In this document: piece by piece, positions 1 to 5,123 of the stretch | Numbering within the stretch: the stretch's first letter is position 1 | Layout of the letters: each line of letters begins with the position of its first letter | NCBI GenBank assembly: GCA_030950975.1 | Contig: JAUZQL010000186.1 | Coordinates: 1-5,123, forward strand | DNA: 5,123 bases | From: Mariprofundaceae bacterium | GTDB taxonomy: Bacteria > Pseudomonadota > Zetaproteobacteria > Mariprofundales > Mariprofundaceae | Reading direction: 5' to 3' | Translations under genes and position numbers: made by a program | The notes under the pieces: model-generated | Database searches by the model: none | Seen by the model: only the letters and a program-made list of their open reading frames with translations | Told to the model about the DNA's origin: nothing

Positions 1-1
1 C

Positions 2-664
2 TTATTACAAGCACATCAAACTTTAATGTCGGGATTGGTGGATGAGTGTGGAGTGTATCGTCAAGGAGGGGTTGGCGTGATAAAAGGCAAAGAAATCATG
101 CATATTGCTCCACCAGCAAAACGAGTTCCGTTATTGATGCGTGATTTATTGCTTTGGCTTCAACATTCAACCTATCACCCTTTGATTGTAAGCTCAGTAT
201 TTCATTATGAATTTGAATTCATACACCCTTTTGCGGATGGAAATGGGCGTATGGGAAGACTCTGGCAATCTTTAATTTTACGACAATGGAATCCTTTGTG
301 GGCAGATGTCCCTATTGAAAGTTTGGTCTATCAACACCAAGCATCTTATTATTTGGCGATTCAAGAGAGTACAGAACACACGGATGCCGCTTATTTTGTT
401 CAATTTATGCTGGAGAGAATTTTGGATGCATTTTCTCAAGATAGCCCCCAAGTAACCCCCCAAGTAACCCCCCAAGTTGAAAGCTTACTCAATGTCTTAA
501 AAGATGAAATGAGCCGTGATGAGTTGCAACATGCTTTAGGGCTGCGTGATAGGAAGTCATTTCGAGAGCTGTATTTAAAACCTGCCTTGCAAATAGGTAT
601 TATTGAAATGACGTTTCCAGATAAACCCAATAGTAAGTTTCAGAAATATCGAAAAAAAGGATGA
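2..664 (+). CDS. Fic-family protein, 5' end cut off by the window
   Basis: The reading frame is open from the first bases, so the gene begins upstream; about 220 residues are visible. It carries the Fic signature HPFADGNGRMGR (bases 224-259), with the catalytic His, the anion-binding GNGR loop and the terminal Arg all intact. Upstream of it is the usual Fic core (GVYR, then HIAPPAKRVPLLM and HPLIVSSVFHYEFEFIHP). Fic proteins normally transfer AMP, or another phosphate-containing group, from a nucleotide to a Ser/Thr/Tyr hydroxyl of a target protein; the intact motif suggests an active enzyme, but the target cannot be read. The auto-inhibitory helix, if present, lies outside the window or is not recognisable. 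After the Fic domain comes a PQVT repeat linker (bases 446-477) and a C-terminal stretch of about 60 residues that looks like a winged-helix domain, as in multidomain Fic proteins with a DNA-binding-like tail. The stop codon (662-664) overlaps the ATG at 661 and lies 5 bases before the preferred pyrC start, so the two genes are probably co-transcribed. Confidence 0.9.
   Translation, partial: LLQAHQTLMSGLVDECGVYRQGGVGVIKGKEIMHIAPPAKRVPLLMRDLLLWLQHSTYHPLIVSSVFHYEFEFIHPFADGNGRMGRLWQSLILRQWNPLWADVPIESLVYQHQASYYLAIQESTEHTDAAYFVQFMLERILDAFSQDSPQVTPQVTPQVESLLNVLKDEMSRDELQHALGLRDRKSFRELYLKPALQIGIIEMTFPDKPNSKFQKYRKKG
446..477 (+). repeat. 12-base tandem repeat encoding (PQVT)n in the Fic gene
   Basis: The unit CCCCAAGTAACC-type (codons CCC CAA GTA ACC) occurs twice perfectly (446-457, 458-469) and a third time partially (470-477). 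It encodes PQVTPQVTPQV between the Fic domain and the C-terminal winged-helix-like domain. The unit is a multiple of three, so gain or loss of copies would change linker length without shifting the frame. Similar PQVT linkers are familiar in Fic-family proteins, so this is a family trait more than a local oddity. Confidence 0.85.
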
Positions 665-669
665 CAAAG

Positions 670-1956
670 ATGACAGATATTTTAATTCGACACGGACGTG
701 TGATGGATCCTGCCAACAACATCGATGAAATCTGCGATGTTTGGATTGAACATGGAAAGGTCGCAGGGATTGGCACATTTGCAGGCGAAGCCCAACAAAC
801 CATTGATGCGACAGGTTTGATTGTTTGCCCCGGCTTGATTGATATGCATGTGCATTTGCGTGAACCAGGTGAAGAATGGAAAGAAGATATTGAATCAGGT
901 TCACGAGCTGCGATTGCTGGCGGCATTACCAGTATTTGCACCATGCCCAACACTGAACCTTGCATGGATCATGCAGGGCTTATCATTCAAGTCATTGCTC
1001 GTGCCAAAGAAGTGGGTTTATGCAATTTACACCCGATTGGTGCGGTGAGTCGCCAATTGAAAGGTAAAGAATTGACTGAAATGCGTGAGCTTTCACGGCA
1101 TGGCGCAGTTGCATTTTCCGATGATGGCAAAGCCATTTGGCATGCGGGCGTGATGCGTAAGGCGTTGGAGTATTCGTCGAGTTTTGATTTTCTCATCATT
1201 CAACATGCTGAAGAAAAACAACTGACAGAAGGCGGTGCGGTCAATGAAGGCTGGGTGTCCACCCAACTTGGTGTCAAAGGCATGCCTGTGGAAGGCGAAG
1301 ATAGCATGATTGCCCGAGATATTATGCTGACACGTCTCACAGATGCGCATTATCACGTGGCACATATTTCATCGAAAGGCGCAGTCGAACAAGTTCGTTT
1401 GGCACAAAAAGAGGGCTTGAAAGTGACGACAGAAGCTGCGCCTCATCATTTTGCACTCACCGAAGATGAAGTCTTAAATTTCAATGCGGATGCCAAGATG
1501 AGTCCTCCCTTACGCACGGAAGCCGATCGATTGGCAGTCATCGAAGGTTTAAAAGATGGCACGATTTCCGTGATTGCGACAGATCATGCCCCCCATCATG
1601 AAGATGATAAACGCTGCGGTTTATCGTGTGCGGCATTTGGTATTGTGGGTTTGGAAACCATGTTACCGATTTCTTTGGAATTGGAACGTTCGGGTGCATT
1701 AAGCATGTCGGATTTAATTGCCAAGATGACTTGTAACCCTGCTCAATTATTAAACCTTCCTGAAGGCAAACTTTCAATAGGCAATGCTGCGGACATTTGT
1801 ATTTTTGATGCTAACAAAACGTGGGTTCTCAATCGGGATAAACTGATCTCCAAAGGTCGCAATACCCCTTGGCATGGAAAAACCATGACTGGGCAAGTGC
1901 AATACACCTTGAAAGATGGGCGCATCGTGTTTGATCAAACAAGCAGTGCCGCATAA
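670..1956 (+). CDS. pyrC: Dihydroorotase (type I, about 428 aa)
   Basis: Catalyses the reversible cyclisation of N-carbamoyl-aspartate to dihydroorotate, third step of de novo pyrimidine synthesis, in the cytoplasm. It is a metal-dependent amidohydrolase. Ligand motifs are all present (numbering from base 670): DMHVHLREPG with H60 and H62, FSDDGK with D151/D152 in the position where type II enzymes have a carboxylated Lys, H179 in IIQHAEE, H232 in VAHISSKG, and D305 in ATDHAPHH. The spacing and 428-residue length fit the long type I family typified by the Aquifex enzyme, not the shorter E. coli type. An ATG at 661 overlaps the Fic stop (ATGA), but its upstream AGG is directly adjacent; the ATG at 670 has AAGGA (657-661) at 8 bases spacing and is preferred. 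The choice changes only three residues. There is no room for a dedicated promoter except inside the Fic gene, which implies readthrough from upstream. The ORF is intact. Confidence 0.96.
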   Translation: MTDILIRHGRVMDPANNIDEICDVWIEHGKVAGIGTFAGEAQQTIDATGLIVCPGLIDMHVHLREPGEEWKEDIESGSRAAIAGGITSICTMPNTEPCMDHAGLIIQVIARAKEVGLCNLHPIGAVSRQLKGKELTEMRELSRHGAVAFSDDGKAIWHAGVMRKALEYSSSFDFLIIQHAEEKQLTEGGAVNEGWVSTQLGVKGMPVEGEDSMIARDIMLTRLTDAHYHVAHISSKGAVEQVRLAQKEGLKVTTEAAPHHFALTEDEVLNFNADAKMSPPLRTEADRLAVIEGLKDGTISVIATDHAPHHEDDKRCGLSCAAFGIVGLETMLPISLELERSGALSMSDLIAKMTCNPAQLLNLPEGKLSIGNAADICIFDANKTWVLNRDKLISKGRNTPWHGKTMTGQVQYTLKDGRIVFDQTSSAA

Positions 1957-1978
1957 GGGCTTTGTTGAGCTTCGCTGA

Positions 1979-2006
1979 TTGACGCAAGCTATCCTCGGGC
2001 TACTGT
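1979..2006 (+). promoter_or_regulatory. Candidate sigma-70-type promoter for the cobalamin operon
   Basis: TTGACG (1979-1984) matches five of six -35 consensus bases. TACTGT (2001-2006) matches three of six -10 bases at a 16-base spacing. Transcription would begin near 2012-2014, exactly where the 5' strand of riboswitch helix P1 starts (2014). That positional agreement is the main support; the -10 element itself is weak. Confidence 0.4.
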
Positions 2007-2013
2007 TTCGCTC

Positions 2014-2203
2014 GCTTTAGGTGCCTGATGGTGTTCAACCAAAGGGTGAAACGGGAAGTTCGGTGCGTTTGACTATATTCAAACAAGACCGACGCAGCCC
2101 CCGCTACTGTAAGCCTGACAAATCTATTTAGATGTCACTGGAATGATTCTGGGAAGACAAACATAGAGGCGGATGACGGCAAGCCAGGAGACCGGCCTCA
2201 AGC
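2014..2203 (+). ncRNA. Adenosylcobalamin (B12) riboswitch aptamer
   Basis: The conserved elements of the cobalamin riboswitch appear in order: GGTGCC (2020-2025), GGGTGAAACGGGAAG then CGGTG (2044-2065), GCCCCCGCTACTGTAAGC (2097-2114), GTCACTGG (2134-2141), GGGAAGAC (2151-2158), and the B12 box GCCAGGAGACCGGCC (2183-2197). The closing helix P1 can be drawn between GCTTTAGG (2014-2021) and CCTCAAGC (2196-2203), with seven of eight positions paired. It lies in the leader of cobB, a standard location, and is expected to reduce expression of cobB, cobO, the cbtB-like gene and the following membrane protein when adenosylcobalamin is abundant. No terminator hairpin with a U-tract lies between the aptamer and the start codon, which favours control of translation initiation. 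Confidence 0.95.
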
Positions 2204-2226
2204 CTAGATTCAAGATGCTTCGGGGT

Positions 2227-2231
2227 AGGAG
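2227..2231 (+). promoter_or_regulatory. Shine-Dalgarno site of cobB and likely riboswitch output
   Basis: AGGAG sits 3 bases before the ATG at 2235, 6 before the GTG at 2238 and 9 before the ATG at 2241. Spacing therefore favours 2238 or 2241 over 2235. It lies 23 bases after the aptamer's last P1 base, so it is the probable element sequestered by the riboswitch. Confidence 0.6.
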
Positions 2232-2240
2232 CGGATGGTG

Positions 2241-3641
2241 ATGACCTTTTTTTCAATCATAAACCATTGCTGCCTCGATAGGAGTTTGCCCTTGTTCATA
2301 GCTGGCACACAATCGGGTTGCGGAAAAACGACAGTCACACTGGCGTTGATGCAATACTTGCGCACACAAGGAAAAATAGTTGCGCCTTTTAAGGCTGGAC
2401 CTGATTTTCTTGATCCCATGTGGCATCAAGCCGTCTGTCAAAGAACATCTTACCATTTGGATACACGCATGATGGGCAAACGCATGAGTATTCAATGCTT
2501 TCATGAAAAATCGAAAGATGCAGATGTGAGCGTGATTGAAGGTGTGATGGGCTTGTTTGATGGTGTGAAAGGCGTGGGTGGAGAAGGCTCTAGTGCACAT
2601 TTGGCCAAAACATTGGCTGTACCTGTCATTTTGGTGGTGTCTGCCAAAGGCATGAGCGGTTCGATGGTCGCGCTTGTTGAAGGTTTTGTAGCCCGTGCCA
2701 AAACAATGGACGTGATGATTGGCGGCATCATTGCCAACCATGTCGGCAGTGAAAATCATGCGAAGATTTTGCGTGAGTTATTGACTGATTTTGAACTTCC
2801 ACCTTTATTAGCTTGGATGGGTAAAGATGCACCGACCTTGCCTGAACGACATTTGGGGCTAAAAATGCCCAGTGAACAGGATTTGCCTGACTTTTCCGAT
2901 GCTTTTCATGTTGAAAAAGATTGTCTCACCACCGAGATACAGAGGCAGAGAGAGCATAAAGGTTCAGATAAAGCTCAACATCAGGAACATCAAAGACATA
3001 TAACAAAGCAAGCTTCTCAGAATACTTCAACGCCCCTGTACCCCTGTGATACATTATTAAACGGTACAATCATTGCCGTGGCAAAAGATGCTGCGTTTTG
3101 TTTTATTTATCCTGAAAATCTTGAATGGCTCAAGCAACATGGGGCTGACGTGCAGATGTTTTCCCCACTGGCGGGTGAACCAGTACCACAAGCTAGCGAT
3201 GCTTTATGGTTACCCGGTGGTTATCCCGAACTTCATCTTGAAAGCTTATCTAACTCGAAAAGTCTTGCTTCAATGGTGGATTTTATTGAAGCAGGTCAAC
3301 CAGTATTGGCTGAATGCGGTGGCATGATGGTGTTGGGTGAACATATCGTCACCACAAAGCCACAGAGCCACGAAGAAAAAAAACATGCGATGGCTGGCAT
3401 CCTTTCTTGTGATTTTATCATGCAGGATAAATTGGCAGGTCTGGGTTATCGCGAAGATGCCAGTGGTGTGCGTGGTCATGAGTTTCATCATTCAAAACGA
3501 AGCAATCATGTCGATTTCATGCCTGCCTTTGATGTGCAACGTGGTGATGTGGGCATACGTTATAAACATGTAAGAGCATCGTATATTCATTGGTATTTCG
3601 CCAGTCAACCTGAGGAGGTCGCATCATGGTTTGGTTTATAA
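2241..3641 (+). CDS. cobB: Cobyrinate (or hydrogenobyrinate) a,c-diamide synthase, CobB/CbiA
   Basis: ATP- and glutamine-dependent amidation of corrin side chains a and c, in the cytoplasm. The sequence alone does not decide between the cobalt-containing (CbiA) and cobalt-free (CobB) substrate. Numbering from the ATG at 2235: N-terminal dethiobiotin-synthetase-like domain with P-loop GTQSGCGKTT (24-33), KAGPDFLDP (53-61) and EGVMGLFDG (102-110); C-terminal class I glutamine amidotransferase domain with LPGGYPELH (326-334), nucleophile C361 in AECGG, GHEFHHS (414-420) and the probable catalytic His H452 in ASYIHWYFAS. Start: 2241 suits the AGGAG spacing best; 2238 (GTG) and 2235 (ATG) are alternatives. 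About 15 residues precede the first core strand, slightly more than usual. Two oddities: a Gln/His/Lys-rich linker (about 229-275) and a short loop insert (about 372-384), each beginning with a copy of the same nucleotide repeat. All catalytic motifs are intact, so the enzyme is probably functional. Confidence 0.95.
   Translation: MTFFSIINHCCLDRSLPLFIAGTQSGCGKTTVTLALMQYLRTQGKIVAPFKAGPDFLDPMWHQAVCQRTSYHLDTRMMGKRMSIQCFHEKSKDADVSVIEGVMGLFDGVKGVGGEGSSAHLAKTLAVPVILVVSAKGMSGSMVALVEGFVARAKTMDVMIGGIIANHVGSENHAKILRELLTDFELPPLLAWMGKDAPTLPERHLGLKMPSEQDLPDFSDAFHVEKDCLTTEIQRQREHKGSDKAQHQEHQRHITKQASQNTSTPLYPCDTLLNGTIIAVAKDAAFCFIYPENLEWLKQHGADVQMFSPLAGEPVPQASDALWLPGGYPELHLESLSNSKSLASMVDFIEAGQPVLAECGGMMVLGEHIVTTKPQSHEEKKHAMAGILSCDFIMQDKLAGLGYREDASGVRGHEFHHSKRSNHVDFMPAFDVQRGDVGIRYKHVRASYIHWYFASQPEEVASWFGL
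2927..2962 (+). repeat. Dispersed repeat, copy A, in frame within cobB
   Basis: Begins CACCACCGAGATACAGAG and continues into a purine-rich end, matching copies B (3350) and C (3679 to 3643, inverted). It is read by cobB as TTEIQRQREHK, inside the linker between the ATPase and glutaminase domains, where the family is variable. The codon phase is the same as in copy B (both give Thr-Thr first). The resemblance is by eye and imperfect, but the shared CACCAC start and ACAGAG core in three nearby sites is unlikely to be chance. Confidence 0.7.
3350..3385 (+). repeat. Dispersed repeat, copy B, in frame within cobB
   Basis: CACCACAAAGCCACAGAGCC followed by an A-rich tail, aligned with copies A and C. 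cobB reads it as TTKPQSHEEKKH in the loop after the catalytic-Cys helix (AECGGMMVLGEH), before the conserved MAGIL segment. Typical family members have a shorter turn here, so the copy seems to have lengthened a surface loop by several residues without breaking the frame. Confidence 0.7.
3612..3618 (+). promoter_or_regulatory. Very strong Shine-Dalgarno (GAGGAGG) at the end of cobB
   Basis: GAGGAGG lies inside the last codons of cobB, 7 bases before the ATG at 3626, an ideal arrangement. It is the best Shine-Dalgarno sequence near the cobB-cobO junction. The actual cobO start at 3688 is 69 bases away and has no recognisable Shine-Dalgarno of its own. Confidence 0.6.
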
Positions 3642-3688
3642 GTTTTTGTTTCTCTCTGAGTCTCTGTGACGCTGTGGTGAAACAATAA
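3626..3688 (+). CDS. Possible 20-residue leader ORF coupled to cobO
   Basis: ATG at 3626 follows GAGGAGG at 7 bases and opens a frame of 20 codons (MVWFISFCFSLSLCDAVVKQ) that ends at TAA 3686-3688. This stop overlaps the cobO start as TAATG. It also overlaps the last 16 bases of cobB in another frame. Most of the peptide is encoded by the inverted repeat copy C, so it is probably not conserved as a protein; the hydrophobic composition follows from the CT-rich strand of the repeat. Its likely role, if real, is to bring ribosomes to the cobO start by termination-reinitiation. It could equally be a chance frame next to a Shine-Dalgarno left from a former cobO start. Confidence 0.4.
   Translation: MVWFISFCFSLSLCDAVVKQ
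3643..3679 (-). repeat. Dispersed repeat, copy C, inverted, filling the cobB-cobO gap
   Basis: Read on the minus strand from 3679 it gives CACCACAGCGTCACAGAG, then CTCAGAGAGAAA and an A-rich end at 3643. This is the same order of elements as copies A and B. It occupies nearly the whole 46-base interval between the cobB stop (3641) and the cobO start (3688). Being inverted relative to A and B, its transcript is complementary to theirs, for example CTCTGTG (3662-3668) to CACAGAG (3361-3367). Confidence 0.75.
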
Positions 3689-4233
3689 TGGGCATCAAAC
3701 GTCGAGAACATCGTGAAGGCGTTACCCTTGTTCACACAGGCAATGGCAAAGGAAAATCATCCTCAGCATTTGGCATGGTATTTCGTTCAGCCGCTTGGGG
3801 TATGAAGGTTTGTGTTATTCAGTTTATCAAGGGAAAATGGAAAACAGGTGAGCAAAAAGCCGCTGAAAAATTTGATACCATTGAATGGCACGCACTGGGT
3901 GATGGTTTTACATGGGACACCAAAAATCCAGAGCAAGATATTAAAACAAGCCGTAAAATATGGGAGCTTTGCAAAGAAAAGCTGCGTTCCCATGAATATG
4001 ATGTATTGGTGTTTGATGAAATCAACTATTGCACGTCTTATGGTTGGATTTCAGGCGAAGAAATTGCCACGTTCATCCGCGAAGAAAAACCAAGCTGGAT
4101 GCATGTGGTCTTAACGGGGCGAAATGCTGCCCCTGAAGTGATTGAGGTGGCCGATAGCGTCACTGAAATGCGTATGGTTAAACATGCGTACAAGGAAAAA
4201 GGTATCAAAGCGCAACAAGGTATTGAATTTTAA
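3688..4233 (+). CDS. cobO: Corrinoid adenosyltransferase (CobO/BtuR type)
   Basis: Transfers the adenosyl group of ATP to the cobalt of reduced corrinoids, forming the Co-C bond of adenosylcobalamin precursors; cytoplasmic. 181 residues: phosphate-binding loop GNGKGKSS (18-25) preceded by VHT, VIQFIKGKWKTGE (43-55), GDGFTW (71-76), Walker-B-like VLVFDEINY (106-114), VVLTGRNA (140-147), TEMRMVKHAYKEKGIKAQQG (159-178) and the family-typical C-terminus GIEF. The N-terminus has only about 10 residues before the first strand, whereas CobO relatives often carry some 20 more as a helix that caps the active site. An in-frame stop at 3667-3669 prevents a longer form, so ATG 3688 is the start. No Shine-Dalgarno precedes it; translation may depend on coupling with cobB or the 3626 mini-ORF through the TAATG overlap. 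Shorter forms also exist in the family, so truncation is not proven. Confidence 0.94.
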   Translation: MGIKRREHREGVTLVHTGNGKGKSSSAFGMVFRSAAWGMKVCVIQFIKGKWKTGEQKAAEKFDTIEWHALGDGFTWDTKNPEQDIKTSRKIWELCKEKLRSHEYDVLVFDEINYCTSYGWISGEEIATFIREEKPSWMHVVLTGRNAAPEVIEVADSVTEMRMVKHAYKEKGIKAQQGIEF

Positions 4234-4246
4234 AAAGGAGAATAAC

Positions 4247-4444
4247 ATGAGTCTTTCAACAACAATGCAACAAGGTGCGGTTCAATCGCAAAGCAAAACA
4301 TCGCTCAAGGTATGGGCAGAACGTGTTTTATGGATGGCATGGATTCCATTGGTTCTATTTACGGTATTTTTTACATCCATTCCTGATGTTCACAATGGTA
4401 TGCACCCTGTGCGTCATTCCACCACGATTGTTCAATGCCATTGA
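4247..4444 (+). CDS. cbtB: CbtB-like small membrane protein (cobalt transport)
   Basis: 65 residues starting at ATG 4247, with strong AGGAG (4236-4240) at 6 bases spacing and 13 bases after the cobO stop. A polar N-terminus (1-27) is followed by one membrane span (about 28-46, VLWMAWIPLVLFTVFFTSI) and a short tail with VHNGMHPVRH then CH at the end. This matches the CbtB pattern of HxxxHxxRH followed by a terminal Cys-His (H49, H53, R56, H57, C64, H65). The family usually has HDxRH and a terminal FPCH; here Asp is Pro and the last loop is one residue longer, so it is a divergent member. CbtB is a predicted partner of the CbtA cobalt transporter, often B12-riboswitch controlled, and the His/Cys tail probably meets the metal outside the inner membrane. 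The assignment rests on the tail motif, size and context. Confidence 0.75.
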   Translation: MSLSTTMQQGAVQSQSKTSLKVWAERVLWMAWIPLVLFTVFFTSIPDVHNGMHPVRHSTTIVQCH

Positions 4445-4448
4445 TGCT

Positions 4449-5123
4449 ATGATGAATAAAGTTCAATGGATGTTGCCGCTTGTCTTGGCGGTAGTTGTGA
4501 TTGCTAGCGGTTTTGGCTTTGTTAAATATTACAATGGCTATGAAGAAGTGGGTGAACATTGGGCACCAAAATCGCCCATCACCCATGAAACCGCACGTTT
4601 TACCACGGATATGGGGGCTGAAGGTGATTATCGTGTCAACATTGAGAAAGTGTCCTCTAAATACCCGCTTTTCTTTGTTGAATATCAAACAATTGGGACG
4701 GTCTTGGATTTCAAGGTACATAGTGATGATGGCATCGTTCGACTGGATGAACAGTTTGCCGATGAAGGTGAATATCGCATCACCGTGCAACACGATATTC
4801 ATCCGAGTCATCATGAAATCATTGATTTCACAGTGCAAACACCCTTGGTCAAATATACCAATGATGCCTTGCTGTTTGGGTTTTTACTGTTGGCGGGTTT
4901 TTTCAGCGGTAAACGTCTGAAAACTTTGACAATGGTGTGTTTGATGGTGACGGCAGGCATGATTGCTAGCCCCCAATCAAGCCAAGCGCATGGCATGGGT
5001 GGTGGACAAGCGATGGAAGTGGGGCATGAAGTGGATGATGTAACACTGACATGGCTGCATGGTTCATCACCGATGGGGCAAGCCAATCGAACACCGATGG
5101 ATTGGCGTATGCAACTCATGCAA
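4449..5123 (+). CDS. Unrecognised membrane protein with periplasmic His cluster, 3' end beyond window
   Basis: An open frame of 225 codons runs from ATG 4449 (or the adjacent ATG 4452) to the window end without a stop. It starts 4 bases after the cbtB-like stop and has no clear Shine-Dalgarno, so coupling to cbtB is likely. Segments: membrane span about 6-25; a soluble region 26-135 with alternating beta-like stretches (FFVEYQTIGTVLDFKV; EGEYRITVQH) suggesting an Ig-like fold; a second span about 138-153; basic loop KRLK (155-158); a third span about 160-174 ending in ASPQSSQAH; then a Gly/Met/His-bearing tail. The positive loop suggests it is cytoplasmic, placing the 26-135 domain and the tail in the periplasm. 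HDIHPSHHE (115-123) clusters four His and could bind Co2+ or another metal. It does not look like CbtA, whose N-terminus I would expect here. I do not recognise the family; a role in cobalt uptake is inferred from position only. Confidence 0.85.
   Translation, partial: MMNKVQWMLPLVLAVVVIASGFGFVKYYNGYEEVGEHWAPKSPITHETARFTTDMGAEGDYRVNIEKVSSKYPLFFVEYQTIGTVLDFKVHSDDGIVRLDEQFADEGEYRITVQHDIHPSHHEIIDFTVQTPLVKYTNDALLFGFLLLAGFFSGKRLKTLTMVCLMVTAGMIASPQSSQAHGMGGGQAMEVGHEVDDVTLTWLHGSSPMGQANRTPMDWRMQLMQ

Noticed and set aside
446..477. PQVT repeat as a protein-level novelty
   Set aside because: Similar PQVT-type linkers are familiar in Fic-family and related multidomain proteins, so it is listed only as a tandem repeat.
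1957..2000. Possible pyrC terminator hairpin AGCTT (1969-1973) with AAGCT (1986-1990)
   Set aside because: Only five contiguous pairs, a poor inner stem and no following T-run; not supportable as an intrinsic terminator.
2260..2300. A later cobB start nearer the conserved SLPLFIAGT segment
   Set aside because: No ATG or GTG lies there. A TTG at 2284 is possible, but the Shine-Dalgarno after the riboswitch clearly serves 2235-2241.
2253..2759. Minus-strand open frame of 168 codons opposite cobB
   Set aside because: It lies entirely antisense to the conserved CobB ATPase domain, and its translation is rich in His, Ala and Cys with no recognisable motif, as expected for a shadow frame.
2927..3679. 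CRISPR array from the three repeats
   Set aside because: Spacing between copies is about 387 and 258 bases, one copy is inverted, and two are translated in cobB; none of this fits an array.
4371..4838. Minus-strand open frame of 155 codons opposite the cbtB-like gene and the membrane protein
   Set aside because: The + strand frames here have a strong Shine-Dalgarno, hydrophobic spans and family motifs. The antisense frame has no supported start or domain.
4501..4920. Plus-strand 139-codon frame overlapping the last gene
   Set aside because: It lies in another frame within the longer open frame from 4449, which continues to the window edge and shows membrane spans and operon spacing. The shorter frame has no Shine-Dalgarno or coherent domain.

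Overview
The window looks like a stretch of a Gram-negative, probably proteobacterial, chromosome with moderate GC. This placement rests on gene content and style (428-residue type I dihydroorotase, B12 riboswitch leader, CobB-CobO-CbtB order) and I cannot name a genus. Every gene I can support is on the + strand.

Layout: (1) 2-664, the 3' part of a Fic-family gene that enters from the left edge. Its end overlaps or abuts (2) pyrC, dihydroorotase, 670-1956. (3) A 278-base gap (1957-2234) holds a candidate promoter and a clear adenosylcobalamin riboswitch (about 2014-2203). (4) Below it comes a cobalamin/cobalt operon: cobB/cbiA (cobyrinate a,c-diamide synthase, to 3641), cobO (corrinoid adenosyltransferase, 3688-4233), a CbtB-like small cobalt-transport protein (4247-4444), and an unrecognised membrane protein with a periplasmic histidine cluster (4449 to beyond the right edge). 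The last gene is open to the window end.

How the genes work together: the riboswitch should lower expression of the downstream genes when adenosylcobalamin is plentiful. CobB amidates the corrin ring, CobO adenosylates the cobalt, and CbtB plus the last membrane protein plausibly serve cobalt uptake. pyrC (pyrimidine synthesis) and the Fic gene belong to a separate upstream transcription unit.

The most unusual signal is a dispersed repeat of about 37 bases (consensus close to CACCACAGAGNCACAGAG followed by an A-rich tail) present three times within about 750 bases. Two direct copies lie in frame inside cobB. One inverted copy fills the cobB-cobO junction, where it separates a very strong Shine-Dalgarno sequence from the present cobO start and creates a 20-codon mini-ORF ending in a TAATG overlap with cobO. 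The second point of interest is the CbtB-like gene followed not by a recognisable CbtA but by an apparently undescribed His-cluster membrane protein.
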